A stretch of DNA of 36,351 nt from Vibrio rumoiensis 1S-45 (GTDB lineage: Bacteria > Pseudomonadota > Gammaproteobacteria > Enterobacterales > Vibrionaceae), in contig NZ_AJYK02000073.1 in NCBI RefSeq assembly GCF_000286955.2, forward strand, positions 1-36,351. The letters are read 5' to 3'. The notes under the pieces are model-generated. The model did no database searches and was not told where the DNA came from. It saw nothing but the letters and a program-made list of their open reading frames with translations. The position numbers and the translations under genes are program-made. This document shows positions 1 through 7,621 of this stretch, in pieces. Every line of letters begins with the position of its first letter. The first letter of the stretch is position 1.

Positions 1-4
1 CACC

Positions 5-57
5 ACGCGTTGTATACAGATCCCAGACAGCTCATTCCTCGCTTCCGGGATGACGGT
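5..57. repeat. possible dispersed hairpin repeat between prpB and the off-window gene
   Basis: The bases just downstream of prpB contain a stem with short arms (ATCCC at 20-24 paired with GGGAT at 48-52, and an inner AGC/GCT pair). I see no reading frame resembling a gene. The wording resembles the short palindromic intergenic repeats that are common in Vibrio genomes, but that is from memory and only one copy is in the window. It could instead be an imperfect intergenic hairpin in the prpB-prpC gap. Confidence 0.25.
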
Positions 58-87
58 TAGGCGCACAACAAAGCGTCACGGGACTCG

Positions 88-1026
88 TTACTCTTTTCCA
101 GAAAACAGTTGATCCAACTTATCTTCATAATCATGGTATTTCAGGTGTTCATACAACTCTTTACGCGTTTGCATTTGATCAAGCAGCGCTTCTTGATTGC
201 CCTCTACTAACAAATGTTTATACACATTTTCTGCAGCTTTGTTCATGGCGCGGAAGGCACTTAACGGATACAGCACCATATCGACACCGACAGCTGCGAG
301 TTGTTCACCACTGTACAGTGGGGTTTGTCCAAATTCGGTAATGTTAGCGAGAATGGGTACCGGGCGACCCACAGCTTGTTCTAGCGCCTGAGAAAACTGT
401 TGATATTGTTCAAGCTTATTCATCGCTTCAGGGAAGATCATATCCGCCCCCGCTTTTACATAAGCAATCGAACGTTCAATCGCTTTATCAATGCCTTCAA
501 TTGCCAATGAATCCGTCCTTGCCATGATCACAAAGCTGTCATCAGTGCGAGCATCTACCGCCGCTTTCACGCGATCGACCATTTCATCTTGACTAACAAT
601 GGCTTTATTTGGGCGGTGACCACAACGTTTCTGTGCCACTTGATCTTCCATGTGTACCGCTGCTGCCCCTGCTTTTTCCATCGCTTTGATGGTACGAGCA
701 ATATTAAATGCACCACCAAATCCGGTATCAATATCGACCATTAACGGTAAATCACACGCGTTGGTAATACGCTCTACATCCACCAGTACATCATTTAATG
801 TCGTGATACCAAGATCAGGTAACCCATATGACGCATTTGCAATACCGCCGCCAGATAAGTAAATCGCTTGATGACCAATATTTTTTGCCATCATGGCGCA
901 ATATGGATTGATCGTACCGACAATTTGCAGCGGGTTATTATCTTTCACTGCTTGTCTGAATTTTTCACCTGGAGTTAAGCGCTTTTCAAGCGATGCTAAC
1001 TGATTGTGGCCTTGTTCATTTGCCAT
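88..1026 (-). CDS. prpB: 2-methylisocitrate lyase
   Basis: PrpB cleaves 2-methylisocitrate to pyruvate and succinate, the final step of the methylcitrate cycle for propionate breakdown in the cytoplasm. The protein is 312 residues from the ATG at 1026. It shows the isocitrate-lyase-superfamily fold signature DIDTGFGG at about 98-105 and the catalytic KRCGH loop at 133-137. An upstream in-frame start at 1065 would add 13 residues, but AGGAG lies 7 bases before 1026, so the shorter form is preferred. The start is 10 bases after the GntR gene stop, so the two form one transcription unit. The partner genes (prpC and others) would lie beyond position 1. The N-terminus is somewhat longer than in E. 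coli PrpB. Confidence 0.95.
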   Translation of the reverse strand: MANEQGHNQLASLEKRLTPGEKFRQAVKDNNPLQIVGTINPYCAMMAKNIGHQAIYLSGGGIANASYGLPDLGITTLNDVLVDVERITNACDLPLMVDIDTGFGGAFNIARTIKAMEKAGAAAVHMEDQVAQKRCGHRPNKAIVSQDEMVDRVKAAVDARTDDSFVIMARTDSLAIEGIDKAIERSIAYVKAGADMIFPEAMNKLEQYQQFSQALEQAVGRPVPILANITEFGQTPLYSGEQLAAVGVDMVLYPLSAFRAMNKAAENVYKHLLVEGNQEALLDQMQTRKELYEHLKYHDYEDKLDQLFSGKE

Positions 1027-1036
1027 TGTGGATCTC

Positions 1037-1723
1037 CTAATCTGTGTTTTTGATTTGCTGTTCAATCAAGATACGGCTGCCTGAAATATGTCTTCTCATC
1101 AGCATTTCCGCTAATTCTTCATCACGGTTTTTAATCGCTTGGAAAATAAATTGGTGTTCATTTAGGGCATCGTTTGGACGAGAATGTGAACGTGGAGACT
1201 GATAACGATACATGCGTAACAAGTGGTACAACTCACCACACAACAAGGTGATCAATTGTTCGTTACGACTGGCTTTAATAATGCAGTAGTGAAAATCAAA
1301 ATCACCATGTTGATGAAAATATGATTGCCCCTCTGAATCTTGTATGTGTTTTGAATGTGTCGACAATACTTGCTCAAGGGCATCAATTTCTTCATCGGTA
1401 ATAAGCCGAGCCGCTAACCGTGCTGCCATGCCTTCCAATGCTTCACGCACCGCATATAGATCAAGCAATTTCTTGGGTGAAAAGGTGGTGACTCTCGCGC
1501 CGATATGCGGAATACGCTCAATCAGCCCCAACCCTTCTACTCGCATAATCGCTTCACGTAATGGCCCACGGCTGACCGAGAAACGCTTGGCCAGTTCAGG
1601 TTCAGAGATTTTACTCCCCGGTTCAATCTCACCATTAACAATCGCTTCGATTAAATACTCGGTCAAGCTTTCTGACTTGGTGTTTTCTTTAGGTTCTAAC
1701 TGCGTTTTACTGGCTACATTCAT
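1037..1723 (-). CDS. GntR-family (FadR/FCD type) transcriptional regulator, likely of propionate catabolism
   Basis: The predicted protein has 228 residues from the ATG at 1723. It carries an N-terminal winged helix-turn-helix (about residues 15-80, with the typical [20 protein letters not shown] wording) and an all-helical FCD ligand-binding domain (about 90-220) with the [17 protein letters not shown] helix typical of the FadR subfamily. A TTG start at 1762 is possible but would fall within a predicted operator. The gene lies directly upstream of prpB in the same direction, so a role in controlling methylcitrate genes is inferred from position. Vibrio and Shewanella propionate loci are known to carry GntR regulators in this place. 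The ligand cannot be read from the sequence; 2-methylcitrate is a guess. Confidence 0.85.
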   Translation of the reverse strand: MNVASKTQLEPKENTKSESLTEYLIEAIVNGEIEPGSKISEPELAKRFSVSRGPLREAIMRVEGLGLIERIPHIGARVTTFSPKKLLDLYAVREALEGMAARLAARLITDEEIDALEQVLSTHSKHIQDSEGQSYFHQHGDFDFHYCIIKASRNEQLITLLCGELYHLLRMYRYQSPRSHSRPNDALNEHQFIFQAIKNRDEELAEMLMRRHISGSRILIEQQIKNTD

Positions 1724-1753
1724 CGTAATTTCACTCTTACCATCAACACAAAG

Positions 1754-1761
1754 TGTCAACA
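1754..1761. promoter_or_regulatory. candidate GntR operator, downstream box (TGTCAACA)
   Basis: This near-palindrome lies just after the predicted transcription start. It shares the TGT-N2-ACA core with the box at 1817-1824. FadR-type GntR proteins usually bind short palindromes of this kind, so autorepression is likely, but the assignment is inference. Confidence 0.4.
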
Positions 1762-1780
1762 ATATAAACTTAATGGTGAT

Positions 1781-1810
1781 AAAATAGGCGATCTAAAGTG
1801 GTAATGTCAA
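1781..1810 (-). promoter_or_regulatory. sigma-70 promoter of the gntR-prpB operon
   Basis: On the minus strand there is a perfect -35 box TTGACA (1805-1810), an 18-base spacer, and a -10 box TATTTT (1781-1786). The expected transcription start is near 1774, about 50 bases upstream of the regulator ATG. Palindromes flank it on both sides. Confidence 0.6.
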
Positions 1811-1816
1811 GAACAT

Positions 1817-1824
1817 TGTCGACA
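1817..1824. promoter_or_regulatory. candidate GntR operator, upstream box (TGTCGACA)
   Basis: This is a perfect 8-base palindrome placed just upstream of the -35 box. With the related box at 1754-1761 it brackets the promoter, 63 bases apart (six helical turns at about 10.5 bases per turn), which would suit cooperative binding. Confidence 0.45.
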
Positions 1825-1887
1825 CTTTTATGCGTATTGATAAAAAAGAAAGTGCGAATGTGAGCGTGGTGGGGAAAGTGGTGATAA

Positions 1888-2253
1888 CACTGGAGTTCAC
1901 AGAAAGTAGGGATACAAGTTTTAAGGGAGTTATATGGTGTATTAATCGATAATAATGCCGTGAAAATGATTGTCATCACAACTGGGGACTTTACTCTTGA
2001 GGCTCAAAAGTTTGCTTTGAATAAGCCATTTTAACTGATTAATGGTTCGCAACTCCGTCACCAATTACACAAAATTAAAAAACAAAAAGATACTAGCGAC
2101 GATAAAGTTAGGGTTAATAACGTTTCAACAATACCACAGTGCCCTATTTGTCACTCAAGCCTAGTGCTGAGAACAGCGAAAAAAGGCGCAAATGCTGGTG
2201 GTCAATTTTATGGATGTGAAAGCTTTCCGCGATGTCGTTATACTCGATCTTAA
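1888..2253 (+). pseudogene. 3' remnant of an Mrr-like restriction endonuclease with C-terminal topoisomerase-type zinc finger
   Basis: Reading the plus strand in the frame that starts at 1888 gives the end of an Mrr_cat-type nuclease domain (HWSSQKVGIQVLRELYGV, then VITTGDFTLEAQKFA) and LINGSQL, followed by a four-cysteine zinc finger (CPIC at 2140-2151, GANAGGQFYGC, FPRCRYTR) and a stop at 2251. The wording matches the family of membrane-anchored Mrr-like endonucleases that end in a zf-C4_Topoisom domain. A TAA at 2032-2034 interrupts the frame exactly between conserved blocks, where a CAA or GAA codon is likely ancestral. Stops at 1882 and 1885 end recognisable homology upstream, and the N-terminal half with the catalytic Asp is missing. 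It is therefore a dead fragment. It lies 13 bases from the end of the convergent HNH gene. Confidence 0.75.
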
Positions 2254-2266
2254 AAGAATCAACACA

Positions 2267-3358
2267 CTATTCATATTTAGCTGGTTTTTCAGCTACTAAA
2301 CCCAATGGTTGACTATATTGTAATGGTTGGCTTGTCGCTAATTCAAAGCTATCTTTTGCCAACCAAAGTTTTGCGCCATTACTGTTTGCGACTTGATAGG
2401 CCCAATTACTTACTGCACGAGACTTATCAACATCGCAATGAAAATAGGCACTCAACTCAGATTCAATCGTTGCTTTAAACTGTACTAGGTTTTGGTCTTC
2501 CCAGTGCTCTCTATGTTTCTGCGCTGCTAGAAAATCACGTTTATTGTTATTACAAACACGATGAGCGGCAACAAAGTTATGTCCTAAGTCATTGGCATAA
2601 CGAGCAAACGGAATAAAGTGATCAACCTCTGTGTTGCCATTTAACGGCTTTTGGCAGTAGAAACACAGACCTCGTTGTAATTCTTCTAGCACTGGTTTGG
2701 CTTTACCTAATGCGTTGCGGTCTAAGCCAAATAGAAAATCATGCAACTGACTTTGTGGGCCAATTAAACTTTGATTATGCTTAATATTCTGAATTTTTTG
2801 TAGCCACGAATTTTTAGCTAAATAAACAACCAAATCATAAAAACGTCTAAAACAGGAAGCAATACCCGGCTTTAACGTAATGTTTGATTGGCCTTTAATA
2901 TGAGGATAAAGAAAGCATTCTTCCTGTTTGGCGAGAATTTGCAAACGCCAGAGTGGCCCATCTGTTAAGGTTTTCATAGCAGCTTTAAATACACTTGGCC
3001 AATACGCACTTTGTTTTAAGGCTCGTAAACTGCGAATATTATTTTGTTGGCATTCATAAAGCACCGAAATAACTTTAGATTGTCCTCCACTATTCTGTTT
3101 AAGTAGAGCCATTTCACCAGTGTGTTCTGATGAAAATGGTGCAGCATGGTGCCAATACAACACGATAAGCTTTTCAGCGAGCAAATCGAGTGAAACATTT
3201 AATTCGCTATTCTCATATACCAGCGGCTGCTCAACACACACATCAGCTAACGCATGTAATAACGCAAACTTATAAGTTGCAGAAAAGTCACCTTCTACAA
3301 GCAAACGTTGAATATAGGCAATAAAATCTAACTGCTGTTGGTGATGAATTAGCGTCAT
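2267..3358 (-). CDS. HNH endonuclease with large helical N-terminal domain
   Basis: The protein has 363 residues from the ATG at 3358; a GTG at 3364 would add two. The HNH core is clear: CFYC at 232-235, VDHF with D246/H247, N261, H266, and the closing CNNNK at 269-273, giving a zinc-supported beta-beta-alpha metal nuclease. Residues 1-225 form a mostly helical region (TYKFALLHALADVCVE near 29-43, an LLKQN segment near 85-89) that I recognise only as common to HNH proteins of this size, with no function known to me. It follows the methyltransferase by a single base, so the two are surely cotranscribed and probably translationally coupled. Targets could be foreign or modified nucleic acid. The role in defence is inference. 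Confidence 0.8.
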   Translation of the reverse strand: MTLIHHQQQLDFIAYIQRLLVEGDFSATYKFALLHALADVCVEQPLVYENSELNVSLDLLAEKLIVLYWHHAAPFSSEHTGEMALLKQNSGGQSKVISVLYECQQNNIRSLRALKQSAYWPSVFKAAMKTLTDGPLWRLQILAKQEECFLYPHIKGQSNITLKPGIASCFRRFYDLVVYLAKNSWLQKIQNIKHNQSLIGPQSQLHDFLFGLDRNALGKAKPVLEELQRGLCFYCQKPLNGNTEVDHFIPFARYANDLGHNFVAAHRVCNNNKRDFLAAQKHREHWEDQNLVQFKATIESELSAYFHCDVDKSRAVSNWAYQVANSNGAKLWLAKDSFELATSQPLQYSQPLGLVAEKPAKYE

Positions 3359-3365
3359 ATTCACT

Positions 3366-3962
3366 CTAATTTTGTTGTCTTAATACAACCGTTTCCCAAA
3401 TCACTGAGTTACGCTGCAATACATCATCAGAACCAGACTGATGACATATCATCAAGCCCACTTGTCTGGCTAAATTTTCAATTTCTTTCATCGAGACACC
3501 GTAGCCTTCTCGTCCATCATCAAAGTCACCATGACGCAGTGTAACTATAATCTTACCTTGAGCATTTAATAATTTAGCTAAAACCTTTAATGAAGCAGGA
3601 CGTAGCCCAACAGGAATATGCATCCAAACCGCAGATAATAAGATCAAATCAAATTGTCGAGACAAGGCTTCCGCACTGGTGAAATCTGGTAAGTAATCCC
3701 CAACCCATTGAATAGAGCTTGGTGAGTTTTTCTGTCCTAATTGGCGCAAATTTTCACAAGGTTCTACTGCCACAACAGAGCAACCTTGATTCACAAACCA
3801 ACGTGAATCACGTCCAGAACCAGCGCCTATATCCAAGATCTTATAGCCTGACTGAGGCCAATATTCTTGCCAAGATTTATGAACCGATTCAAAAGTAACG
3901 GAATCATATTGGTCAACAAATTGCTCAGCTTTTTGGTTATAAACATCGAGGGTTTGAGACAT
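3366..3962 (-). CDS. class I SAM-dependent methyltransferase (Methyltransf_11/25 type)
   Basis: This 198-residue protein is a single Rossmann-fold methyltransferase. SAM motif I, LDIGAGSGRDS, is at about 43-53, the ribose-binding acidic residue is E67 in VAVEP, and the FDLILLSAVWMHI strand is at about 104-116. No DPPY/NPPY or PC motif of DNA adenine or cytosine methyltransferases is present, so it is not a standard DNA methylase. The closest families act on small molecules, proteins or RNA. The tail has an LRHGDFDDGREGYGVS segment followed by a helix, a layout I associate with methyltransferases found beside HNH genes. No convincing Shine-Dalgarno sequence precedes the ATG at 3962. The substrate is unknown. 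Confidence 0.8.
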   Translation of the reverse strand: MSQTLDVYNQKAEQFVDQYDSVTFESVHKSWQEYWPQSGYKILDIGAGSGRDSRWFVNQGCSVVAVEPCENLRQLGQKNSPSSIQWVGDYLPDFTSAEALSRQFDLILLSAVWMHIPVGLRPASLKVLAKLLNAQGKIIVTLRHGDFDDGREGYGVSMKEIENLARQVGLMICHQSGSDDVLQRNSVIWETVVLRQQN

Positions 3963-4055
3963 AGAAAAACCATAGGTAAGTCATTTGTTTATAATGATAT
4001 ATGACTCAATTGGATATGGCGATGGGAGATACAGAAAATGTAGAGATCTACATAA

Positions 4056-4087
4056 CAAAAAAGCCCCAGCATTTCTGCTAGGGCTTC
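4056..4087 (-). terminator. rho-independent terminator of tRNA-Ser
   Basis: On the minus strand, AAGCCCTAGCAG pairs with its near-complement TGCTGGGGCTT and is followed by a run of six Ts. It begins six bases after the CCA end of the tRNA, so it ends the tRNA transcript and separates it from the methyltransferase gene. Confidence 0.8.
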
Positions 4088-4092
4088 GAATG

Positions 4093-4180
4093 TGGCGGTG
4101 AGTGAGAGATTCGAACTCTCGATACGTTGCCGTATACACACTTTCCAGGCGTGCTCCTTCAGCCACTCGGACAACTCACC
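4093..4180 (-). tRNA. tRNA-Ser (anticodon GGA)
   Basis: The 88-base gene folds into a class II tRNA. Acceptor arms GGTGAGT and ACTCACC close the ends, a G discriminator and an encoded CCA follow (4093-4095), and the anticodon loop CTGGAAA lies between CACGC and GTGTG. The long variable arm (TATACGGCAACGTA) is typical of serine tRNAs, and the T loop TTCGAAT is intact. It reads UCC and UCU codons. Serine tRNA genes are frequent phage and island integration targets, which matters for the accessory block immediately downstream. Confidence 0.95.
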
Positions 4181-4215
4181 GTATTTTGGTTAAGCATTAA
4201 ACTTAACGAGGCGCT

Positions 4216-4244
4216 AATTTAATGATTCTACGTAGCGAGGTCAA
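4216..4244 (-). promoter_or_regulatory. sigma-70 promoter of tRNA-Ser
   Basis: The -35 box TTGACC (4239-4244), a 17-base spacer and the -10 box TAAATT (4216-4221) lie 36 bases upstream of the mature tRNA 5' end. The bases after the -10 read AGCGCCT, a GC-rich discriminator like those of stringently controlled stable-RNA promoters. Confidence 0.6.
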
Positions 4245-4375
4245 GTGTTTAACTCCATTTTCACCAGAATCATGCTCAAGTGGTTAATATTTGGCTTATT
4301 CACAGCAATTATCACTTCAAACTATTTTCATTTGCTTCTAGTTGCTATCATTAAGCCATATTTTGTAAATGAGTA

Positions 4376-4957
4376 ATGACTGTGACCTTAACTGAATTAT
4401 TGAACCAACCTGAATACGACAATAAATTATTGAATGCCGAGCAAACGCTTGGTTTTGTGACCGCAATGGCCGCAGCGCCTCACCTTCTTGATCCCGCTGA
4501 ATGGCTACCCTACTTATGGGGTGGTGGTGAAACAGCTCCATTTGAAACGCCTGAACAATTTGAGCTGTATGCTGAATTGGTTATCGAGCAATGGAATCAA
4601 ATTCACCCAGCACTACTTGAAAATACATGGACGTGGCCAGAAGGCTATGAATTGGATGAAGAAGAAGTGGTGACAGAGTCGGTTCGAGATTTTGCTGAAG
4701 GCTTATTACAAGGCTGGCAGTTATCTCGCGATGATTGGGAAACGTTAATGCCTGAAGACAGCGAAGATAGCGCCTTATTAGGTGGTGTTTTACTTTCTAT
4801 TAGTATGCTTTACGATCCAGAAACGGCCATTATGACGCTTTCTGATCAAGGTTTAACTGGCTTAGATGAATTTCAAGAAATCTACAATGCTATTCCTGTC
4901 ATGCTATGCGGTTTGACTCAGCGTGGATCTCAACTGGCACATCAATCGAATCATTAA
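4376..4957 (+). CDS. UPF0149 (YecA/YgfB) family protein
   Basis: This 193-residue acidic protein has the UPF0149 pattern. An N-terminal helix leads to LLNAEQTLGFVTAMAAAPHLLDPAEWLPYLWGG (E. coli YecA has a similar ELDGLLTAV...P..WL..VWGG run), followed by a helical middle with FAEGLLQGW at about 106-114. It lacks the C-terminal SEC-C zinc motif seen in longer YecA proteins. The biochemical role of the family is not established. The start is unsure: GAG is only two bases before the ATG at 4376, whereas a GTG at 4382 has better spacing. It stands alone between the divergent tRNA-Ser and the convergent nadA. Confidence 0.75.
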   Translation: MTVTLTELLNQPEYDNKLLNAEQTLGFVTAMAAAPHLLDPAEWLPYLWGGGETAPFETPEQFELYAELVIEQWNQIHPALLENTWTWPEGYELDEEEVVTESVRDFAEGLLQGWQLSRDDWETLMPEDSEDSALLGGVLLSISMLYDPETAIMTLSDQGLTGLDEFQEIYNAIPVMLCGLTQRGSQLAHQSNH

Positions 4958-4983
4958 TAACGTTTAGCGTAAACACATAACAA

Positions 4984-5018
4984 AAACGCTCCACTCTGAA
5001 ATACAGGGTGGAGCGTTT
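4984..5018. terminator. bidirectional terminator between the UPF0149 gene and nadA
   Basis: AAACGCTCCAC and GTGGAGCGTTT form an 11-base perfect stem, with T or A runs on both sides. It sits between two convergent genes and can serve either. Confidence 0.75.
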
Positions 5019-5045
5019 AAAATATGATGGATTTAATTTTGCTCT

Positions 5046-6107
5046 TTACGCGTTGCCTTTGACTTTTAAATTCAATGATTCAGCAAAGTCTAACATTCGG
5101 TTAAGAGGAATTAATGACTTAACACGCGTTTCTTCATCAACAAAGATTTCATGTTCTTCTCCGCCTTCAGCTAATGCACTTTCAATCGCTTTTAAGCCAT
5201 TCATGGCCATCCACGGACAATGTGCACAGCTGCGGCATGTTGCACCATTACCTGCGGTTGGGGCTTCAACCAGCTCTTTCTCTGGAACAAGTTGCTGCAT
5301 CTTAAAGAAAATGCCTTTGTCCGTTGCCACAATGAGCTTTTGATGAGGCAACGTCTTAGCGGCTTTAATCAGCTGACTGGTCGAGCCAACAGCATCGGCA
5401 AGTTCAACCACACTGGCTGGTGATTCAGGGTGAACCAATACAGCCGCATCTGGATACAATGCTTTCATGTCTTTTAATGCTTTTGCCGAAAACTCATCAT
5501 GCACGACACATTCACCTTGCCATAACAGCATCTCTGCACCGGTTTGATTGGCAATATATGAGCCTAAATGGCGGTCAGGCCCCCAGATGATTTTCTTATC
5601 TTCTGAGTCCAAATGTTCAACGATTTCCAAAGCGATACTTGATGTCACAACCCAATCTGCACGCGCTTTCACAGCAGCAGAGGTGTTGGCGTAAACAACG
5701 ACAGTATGATCAGGGTGTGCATCACAAAATTCAGTAAATTTATCAGCCGGGCAGCCTAGATCAAGTGAGCATTCGGCTTTGAGCGTTGGCATTAAAATAC
5801 GTTTCTCTGGCGTGAGAATTTTGGCCGATTCGCCCATAAAGCGCACACCAGCAATAATTAACGTTGAAGCTGGATGGCGGTTACCAAACTTGGCCATTTC
5901 TAATGAGTCGCCAACAAAGCCTCCCGTTTCTTCCGCTAATGCTTGAATTTCTGGATCGGTATAATAGTGAGCGATCAATACTGCATCTTTTTCGATCAGT
6001 AATGCTTTAATACGTTCTACGTGTTGTGCACTTTGTTCGGCAGTCAGTGGAACAGGCTTAGGTGGAAATGGGTAAACAGTGTCGATGGTGTCTGATATGT
6101 GCGCCAT
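5046..6107 (-). CDS. nadA: quinolinate synthase
   Basis: NadA condenses iminoaspartate with dihydroxyacetone phosphate to quinolinate in de novo NAD synthesis and needs a [4Fe-4S] cluster. From the ATG at 6107 the protein has 353 residues, and the cluster ligands fall at C113, C200 and C297 (within CRSCAHC), the same numbers as in E. coli. The substrate-binding blocks [18 protein letters not shown] and VHPESP are present. An upstream start at 6125 would add six residues, but the numbering and the AGAG sequence before 6107 favour the shorter form. It is transcribed alone, with its own promoter 28 bases upstream and the terminator of cpoB behind that. Confidence 0.97.
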   Translation of the reverse strand: MAHISDTIDTVYPFPPKPVPLTAEQSAQHVERIKALLIEKDAVLIAHYYTDPEIQALAEETGGFVGDSLEMAKFGNRHPASTLIIAGVRFMGESAKILTPEKRILMPTLKAECSLDLGCPADKFTEFCDAHPDHTVVVYANTSAAVKARADWVVTSSIALEIVEHLDSEDKKIIWGPDRHLGSYIANQTGAEMLLWQGECVVHDEFSAKALKDMKALYPDAAVLVHPESPASVVELADAVGSTSQLIKAAKTLPHQKLIVATDKGIFFKMQQLVPEKELVEAPTAGNGATCRSCAHCPWMAMNGLKAIESALAEGGEEHEIFVDEETRVKSLIPLNRMLDFAESLNLKVKGNA

Positions 6108-6142
6108 TGCTATTACTCTACGCAAATTCTAATAATTTGGTC

Positions 6143-6171
6143 ATTGTACACTTATTGAAATGATTTCTAAA
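6143..6171 (-). promoter_or_regulatory. predicted nadA promoter
   Basis: The -35 box TTTAGA (6166-6171, four of six consensus bases), a 17-base spacer and the -10 box TACAAT (6143-6148) precede nadA. The leader would be about 28 bases. I saw no clear NadR-type operator. Confidence 0.45.
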
Positions 6172-6231
6172 TTATTTCACTTAAATCGTGACAGTGAATA
6201 CGATGACTTAATTTTTAAGGCTTCTGAAACG

Positions 6232-6263
6232 AAAAAACCATCACAACATAGGCGATGGTTTTT
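6232..6263 (-). terminator. terminator after cpoB
   Basis: On the minus strand AAACCATCG and GATGGTTT form a stem around a loop of about nine bases and lead into TTTTTTC. It closes the cyd-tol-pal run. Confidence 0.7.
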
Positions 6264-6283
6264 GATTCTATTGTGCCCGCTAA

Positions 6284-7057
6284 CTACAAATTACTTTGAG
6301 CTAATTTCGCAGCAGAAGAATTTGGGTATTCTGTGATGACTTGTTGGTAATATTTATTGGCTGCTTTCGCATTATTATTACGCTTTGCAATGTCACCTAA
6401 TTTCACTAAAGCATCAGCACGCTTAGGTGAATCTTTATCACTCACAACGGCGGCAAAGCTTTTTGCAGAATCAACATCTTGTTTCTTCGCAAAATAAAGC
6501 TGCCCTAACCAGTAATGAGCATTTGCTGAATAGCCAGAATTTGGATATTTAGCTTGGAAATCTTTAAATGCCGTAATAGCGCCATCATAATTTCGATCTT
6601 TTAGGATTAAATCCACGGCAGATTGATAGGCATCTTGTTCTGAACCCGTTGCTTTTACTGCTTCAGAGGAAACAGCAGCTGAAGCTCCAGAGACAGAAGC
6701 TGACGCAGTTGGTGCAGATTTTAAGTTGTTCACTTCGGTGCGTAACTGATCTAATTCAACGAAAAGTTGGCGTTGGCGTTCAACCATCTGCTTCATTTCA
6801 TAATTATTACGCTCAATAGTGCCACGAAAGCTACTCAACTCTGCCTCTTGATTATCGACCTGTTGCTGCAAGCGAGCCTGAACACGGTTGCTATTATCTA
6901 GCAAACGTTGCAAACGCTGAGCGTTGGTTTCTGATTGACCAGAAGCCGTAGGGATAGAGTCATTGAGGTCAGATACTGGAGCAGGTGCAGCAAGCACTGG
7001 GCTCGCTGCACTCACTAGTAACGTAAGCGTAACAACTCGCTTTAAGTTACCAAACAT
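6284..7057 (-). CDS. cpoB: cell division coordinator CpoB (YbgF), periplasmic TPR protein
   Basis: CpoB works in the periplasm with TolA and links peptidoglycan synthesis (PBP1B) to Tol-Pal-driven outer-membrane constriction. The 257-residue protein has a signal peptide (about 1-23, ending VLAAP), a Gln-rich trimerising coiled coil (about 40-110), a Ser/Ala linker, and three TPR-like repeats (about 140-257, with AFKDFQAKYPNSGYSANAHY). This order is diagnostic. It is the last gene of the tol-pal run, 15 bases after pal, and its terminator follows. Confidence 0.95.
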   Translation of the reverse strand: MFGNLKRVVTLTLLVSAASPVLAAPAPVSDLNDSIPTASGQSETNAQRLQRLLDNSNRVQARLQQQVDNQEAELSSFRGTIERNNYEMKQMVERQRQLFVELDQLRTEVNNLKSAPTASASVSGASAAVSSEAVKATGSEQDAYQSAVDLILKDRNYDGAITAFKDFQAKYPNSGYSANAHYWLGQLYFAKKQDVDSAKSFAAVVSDKDSPKRADALVKLGDIAKRNNNAKAANKYYQQVITEYPNSSAAKLAQSNL

Positions 7058-7072
7058 AAGTTATCGTCCGTA

Positions 7073-7588
7073 TTAGTAAACGACAACTGCACGACGGTTT
7101 TTAGAATAAGCCGATTCTGTTTGGCCCATTTCTAAAGGTTTTTCTTCGCCGTAGCTTACGATAGAGATTTGATCAGCTTGAACACCTAGAGCTTGTAGGT
7201 ATTTAGAAACTGCTTCAGCACGACGCTCGCCTAGTGCGATGTTGTACTCTGGAGTACCACGCTCATCAGCATAACCTTCGATAGTTACTTTAACGTTAGG
7301 CATGTTGCTTAGGAATTTAGCGTGTGCAGCTAGAATATCTTCGTACTCAGAAGAGATTTCAGAGTTATCGAACTTGAAGAAAACAGTCGAGTTTTCACGA
7401 AGTTTTTGTTGAAGTTGCTCTTGCTCAGAAAGTGCATCAGCTTTGTCTACTGCTGTCGCTACTGCTGCGTCTTGCGCTGTAGTTTGTGCATCAGATGCGT
7501 TTGCTGCGTCATCACTTGAACTACAAGCCGCTACTGTTAATAGTGGTAGTGCGATTAGTAGCCCTTTTAGAATCTTATTAAGTTGCAT
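7073..7588 (-). CDS. pal: peptidoglycan-associated lipoprotein Pal
   Basis: Pal is an outer-membrane lipoprotein that binds peptidoglycan and TolB. The 171-residue precursor has a lipoprotein signal ending LLTVAAC with acylated C22, a Ser/Asp/Ala linker, and an OmpA-like domain (about 65-171) with the diaminopimelate-binding motif region [22 protein letters not shown] and the terminal NRRAVV segment. AAGGAAG lies 7 bases before the ATG. It sits between tolB and cpoB as usual. Confidence 0.97.
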   Translation of the reverse strand: MQLNKILKGLLIALPLLTVAACSSSDDAANASDAQTTAQDAAVATAVDKADALSEQEQLQQKLRENSTVFFKFDNSEISSEYEDILAAHAKFLSNMPNVKVTIEGYADERGTPEYNIALGERRAEAVSKYLQALGVQADQISIVSYGEEKPLEMGQTESAYSKNRRAVVVY

Positions 7589-7621
7589 ATATTTCTTCCT
7601 TATATTGTCAAACTATATTTA

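Noticed and set aside
1770..1979. Minus-strand 69-codon frame upstream of the GntR gene
   Set aside because: It lies opposite the nuclease remnant and the promoter, has no recognisable domain, and its sequence is explained by the plus-strand pseudogene.
3366..3962. DNA methyltransferase of a classical restriction-modification system
   Set aside because: No DPPY/NPPY or PC motif and no target-recognition domain; only a generic small Rossmann methyltransferase is visible.
3981..4174. Two minus-strand frames of 61 codons
   Set aside because: Both run through the tRNA-Ser gene and its terminator, so they are shadows of the tRNA.
4056..4180. Phage-type attachment repeat of the tRNA-Ser 3' end
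   Set aside because: I looked for a second copy of the T arm and acceptor end in the accessory block and near prpB and saw none.
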